From Candidatus Aenigmatarchaeota archaeon (lineage in GTDB: Archaea; Aenigmatarchaeota; Aenigmatarchaeia; GW2011-AR5), in NCBI GenBank assembly GCA_016198645.1, contig JACQIE010000025.1, forward strand, positions 1 through 6,168: a stretch of 6,168 nt of DNA, written 5' to 3'. Below are positions 5,929 through 6,168 of this stretch, in pieces. Numbering within the stretch: the first letter of the stretch is position 1; each line of letters begins with the position of its first letter. A program made the translations under genes and the position numbers. The notes beneath the pieces were generated by a model. That model searched no databases. It was not told the DNA's origin and was given only the letters and a program-made list of their open reading frames with translations.

Positions 5929-6120
5929 ATGGCGCACGTAATGAAAGCGACGCAAGAAGCAAAGGCTTACTGCCGTGCTAACCAAACGGTAAACAAGTAC
6001 AACAAAGACTTTTTCGTAACGTTGGGTATACGAGGAACTTTGATTCCTCGTAATAAAACCGAAAACAAACCCGCCCCGTCAAAAACCACTGACGAGGAGT
6101 CCTTTCCTTCTCTTTACTAA
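5929..6120 (+). CDS. Small hypothetical protein (63 aa) with a decayed paralogue in the window
   Basis: No known family is recognised. The protein is hydrophilic and basic in its first two thirds (MAHVMKATQEAKAY, RANQTVNKYNKDFF) and ends in a Lys/Pro/Glu-rich tail (KTENKPAPSK, DEESFPSLY). There is no signal peptide or membrane span. Evidence that it is or was a real unit is the decayed copy at 1010-1132 (-), which keeps the same start, the RA..TVN segment and the same terminal LY-stop in matching frame. Codons 34-41 form a perfect 9-bp inverted repeat at the DNA level (6029-6037 with 6044-6052), inside the stretch missing from the decayed copy. It is divergent from the pilin-like gene and may share its TATA region. 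A non-coding element carrying an incidental frame is the main alternative. Confidence 0.5.
   Translation: MAHVMKATQEAKAYCRANQTVNKYNKDFFVTLGIRGTLIPRNKTENKPAPSKTTDEESFPSLY
6029..6052 (+). repeat. Perfect 9-bp inverted repeat inside the 63-aa frame
   Basis: TACGAGGAA (6029-6037) and TTCCTCGTA (6044-6052) are exact reverse complements with a 6-base loop CTTTGA. A transcript would form a stable stem-loop. It is within the segment absent from the decayed copy, so it was either inserted here or lost there. Confidence 0.7.
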
Positions 6121-6134
6121 CGCCCGCCACGATA

Positions 6135-6164
6135 CTGTATGACGCACAGCTGTGCGTCAAGTTG
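6135..6164. repeat. Hairpin element, copy 2 (20-bp perfect palindrome)
   Basis: TGACGCACAG/CTGTGCGTCA is a perfect 20-bp palindrome at 6140-6159, 20 bases after the stop of the 63-aa frame. It shares the GACGCACA and GTGCGTCA arms, the preceding CTGT and a following GTT-type context with copy 1 at 1691-1719. Only the loop-proximal bases differ. There is no T-tract before the window ends, so a role as a terminator is unproven; a DNA-binding site or the end of a mobile unit are alternatives. Confidence 0.65.
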
Positions 6165-6168
6165 CTTG

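Noticed and set aside
5978..6160. A 60-codon frame on the minus strand at the right end
   Set aside because: It is antisense to the 63-aa frame, begins within the palindrome, and has no counterpart in the decayed copy, whose landmarks match only the plus-strand frame.

Overview
This is an archaeal window, probably from a small-genome DPANN-type lineage such as Micrarchaeota or Diapherotrites (the lineage is inference). The archaeal call rests on an aEF1-beta gene, a FEN-1 flap endonuclease with a C-terminal PCNA-interacting peptide, a membrane-anchored pilin-like small protein, and TATA boxes placed about 24-34 bp before start codons, which implies leaderless or very short-leader mRNAs.

Layout, left to right. 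Positions 1-650 (+) hold a VapBC-type toxin-antitoxin pair: an AbrB-fold antitoxin whose stop overlaps the start of a PIN-domain toxin. Positions 707-964 (+) encode elongation factor aEF1-beta with its own TATA box. Positions 965-1192 contain a decayed small reading frame (-, 1010-1132). Its start, middle and end match an intact 63-codon frame at the far right of the window. Positions 1193-1444 (-) encode a single-cluster ferredoxin lacking one of the four usual cysteine ligands. Positions 1491-1628 (-) hold an orphan, C-terminally truncated HicA-like toxin. Positions 1629-1765 are a divergent intergenic region with a hairpin element and the TATA box of FEN-1, which occupies 1766-2749 (+). FEN-1 converges on a two-gene operon on the minus strand (5873 down to 2834). 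The operon encodes a 123-aa pilin-like, cysteine-rich protein and then an 883-aa secreted protein built around three repeated cysteine-pair modules. The right end (5929-6120, +) carries the intact 63-aa frame, divergent from the pilin-like gene, followed by a perfect 20-bp palindrome related to the hairpin near 1705.

How the genes relate. EF1-beta, ferredoxin and FEN-1 are single-gene housekeeping units, each with its own promoter. The pilin-like and 883-aa proteins are very likely expressed together and act at the cell surface. VapBC, the broken HicA, the small-ORF family with at least one dead copy, and the repeated hairpin make the spaces between housekeeping genes look like sites of accessory turnover. 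The most interesting items are the small-ORF/hairpin family and the surface-protein operon.
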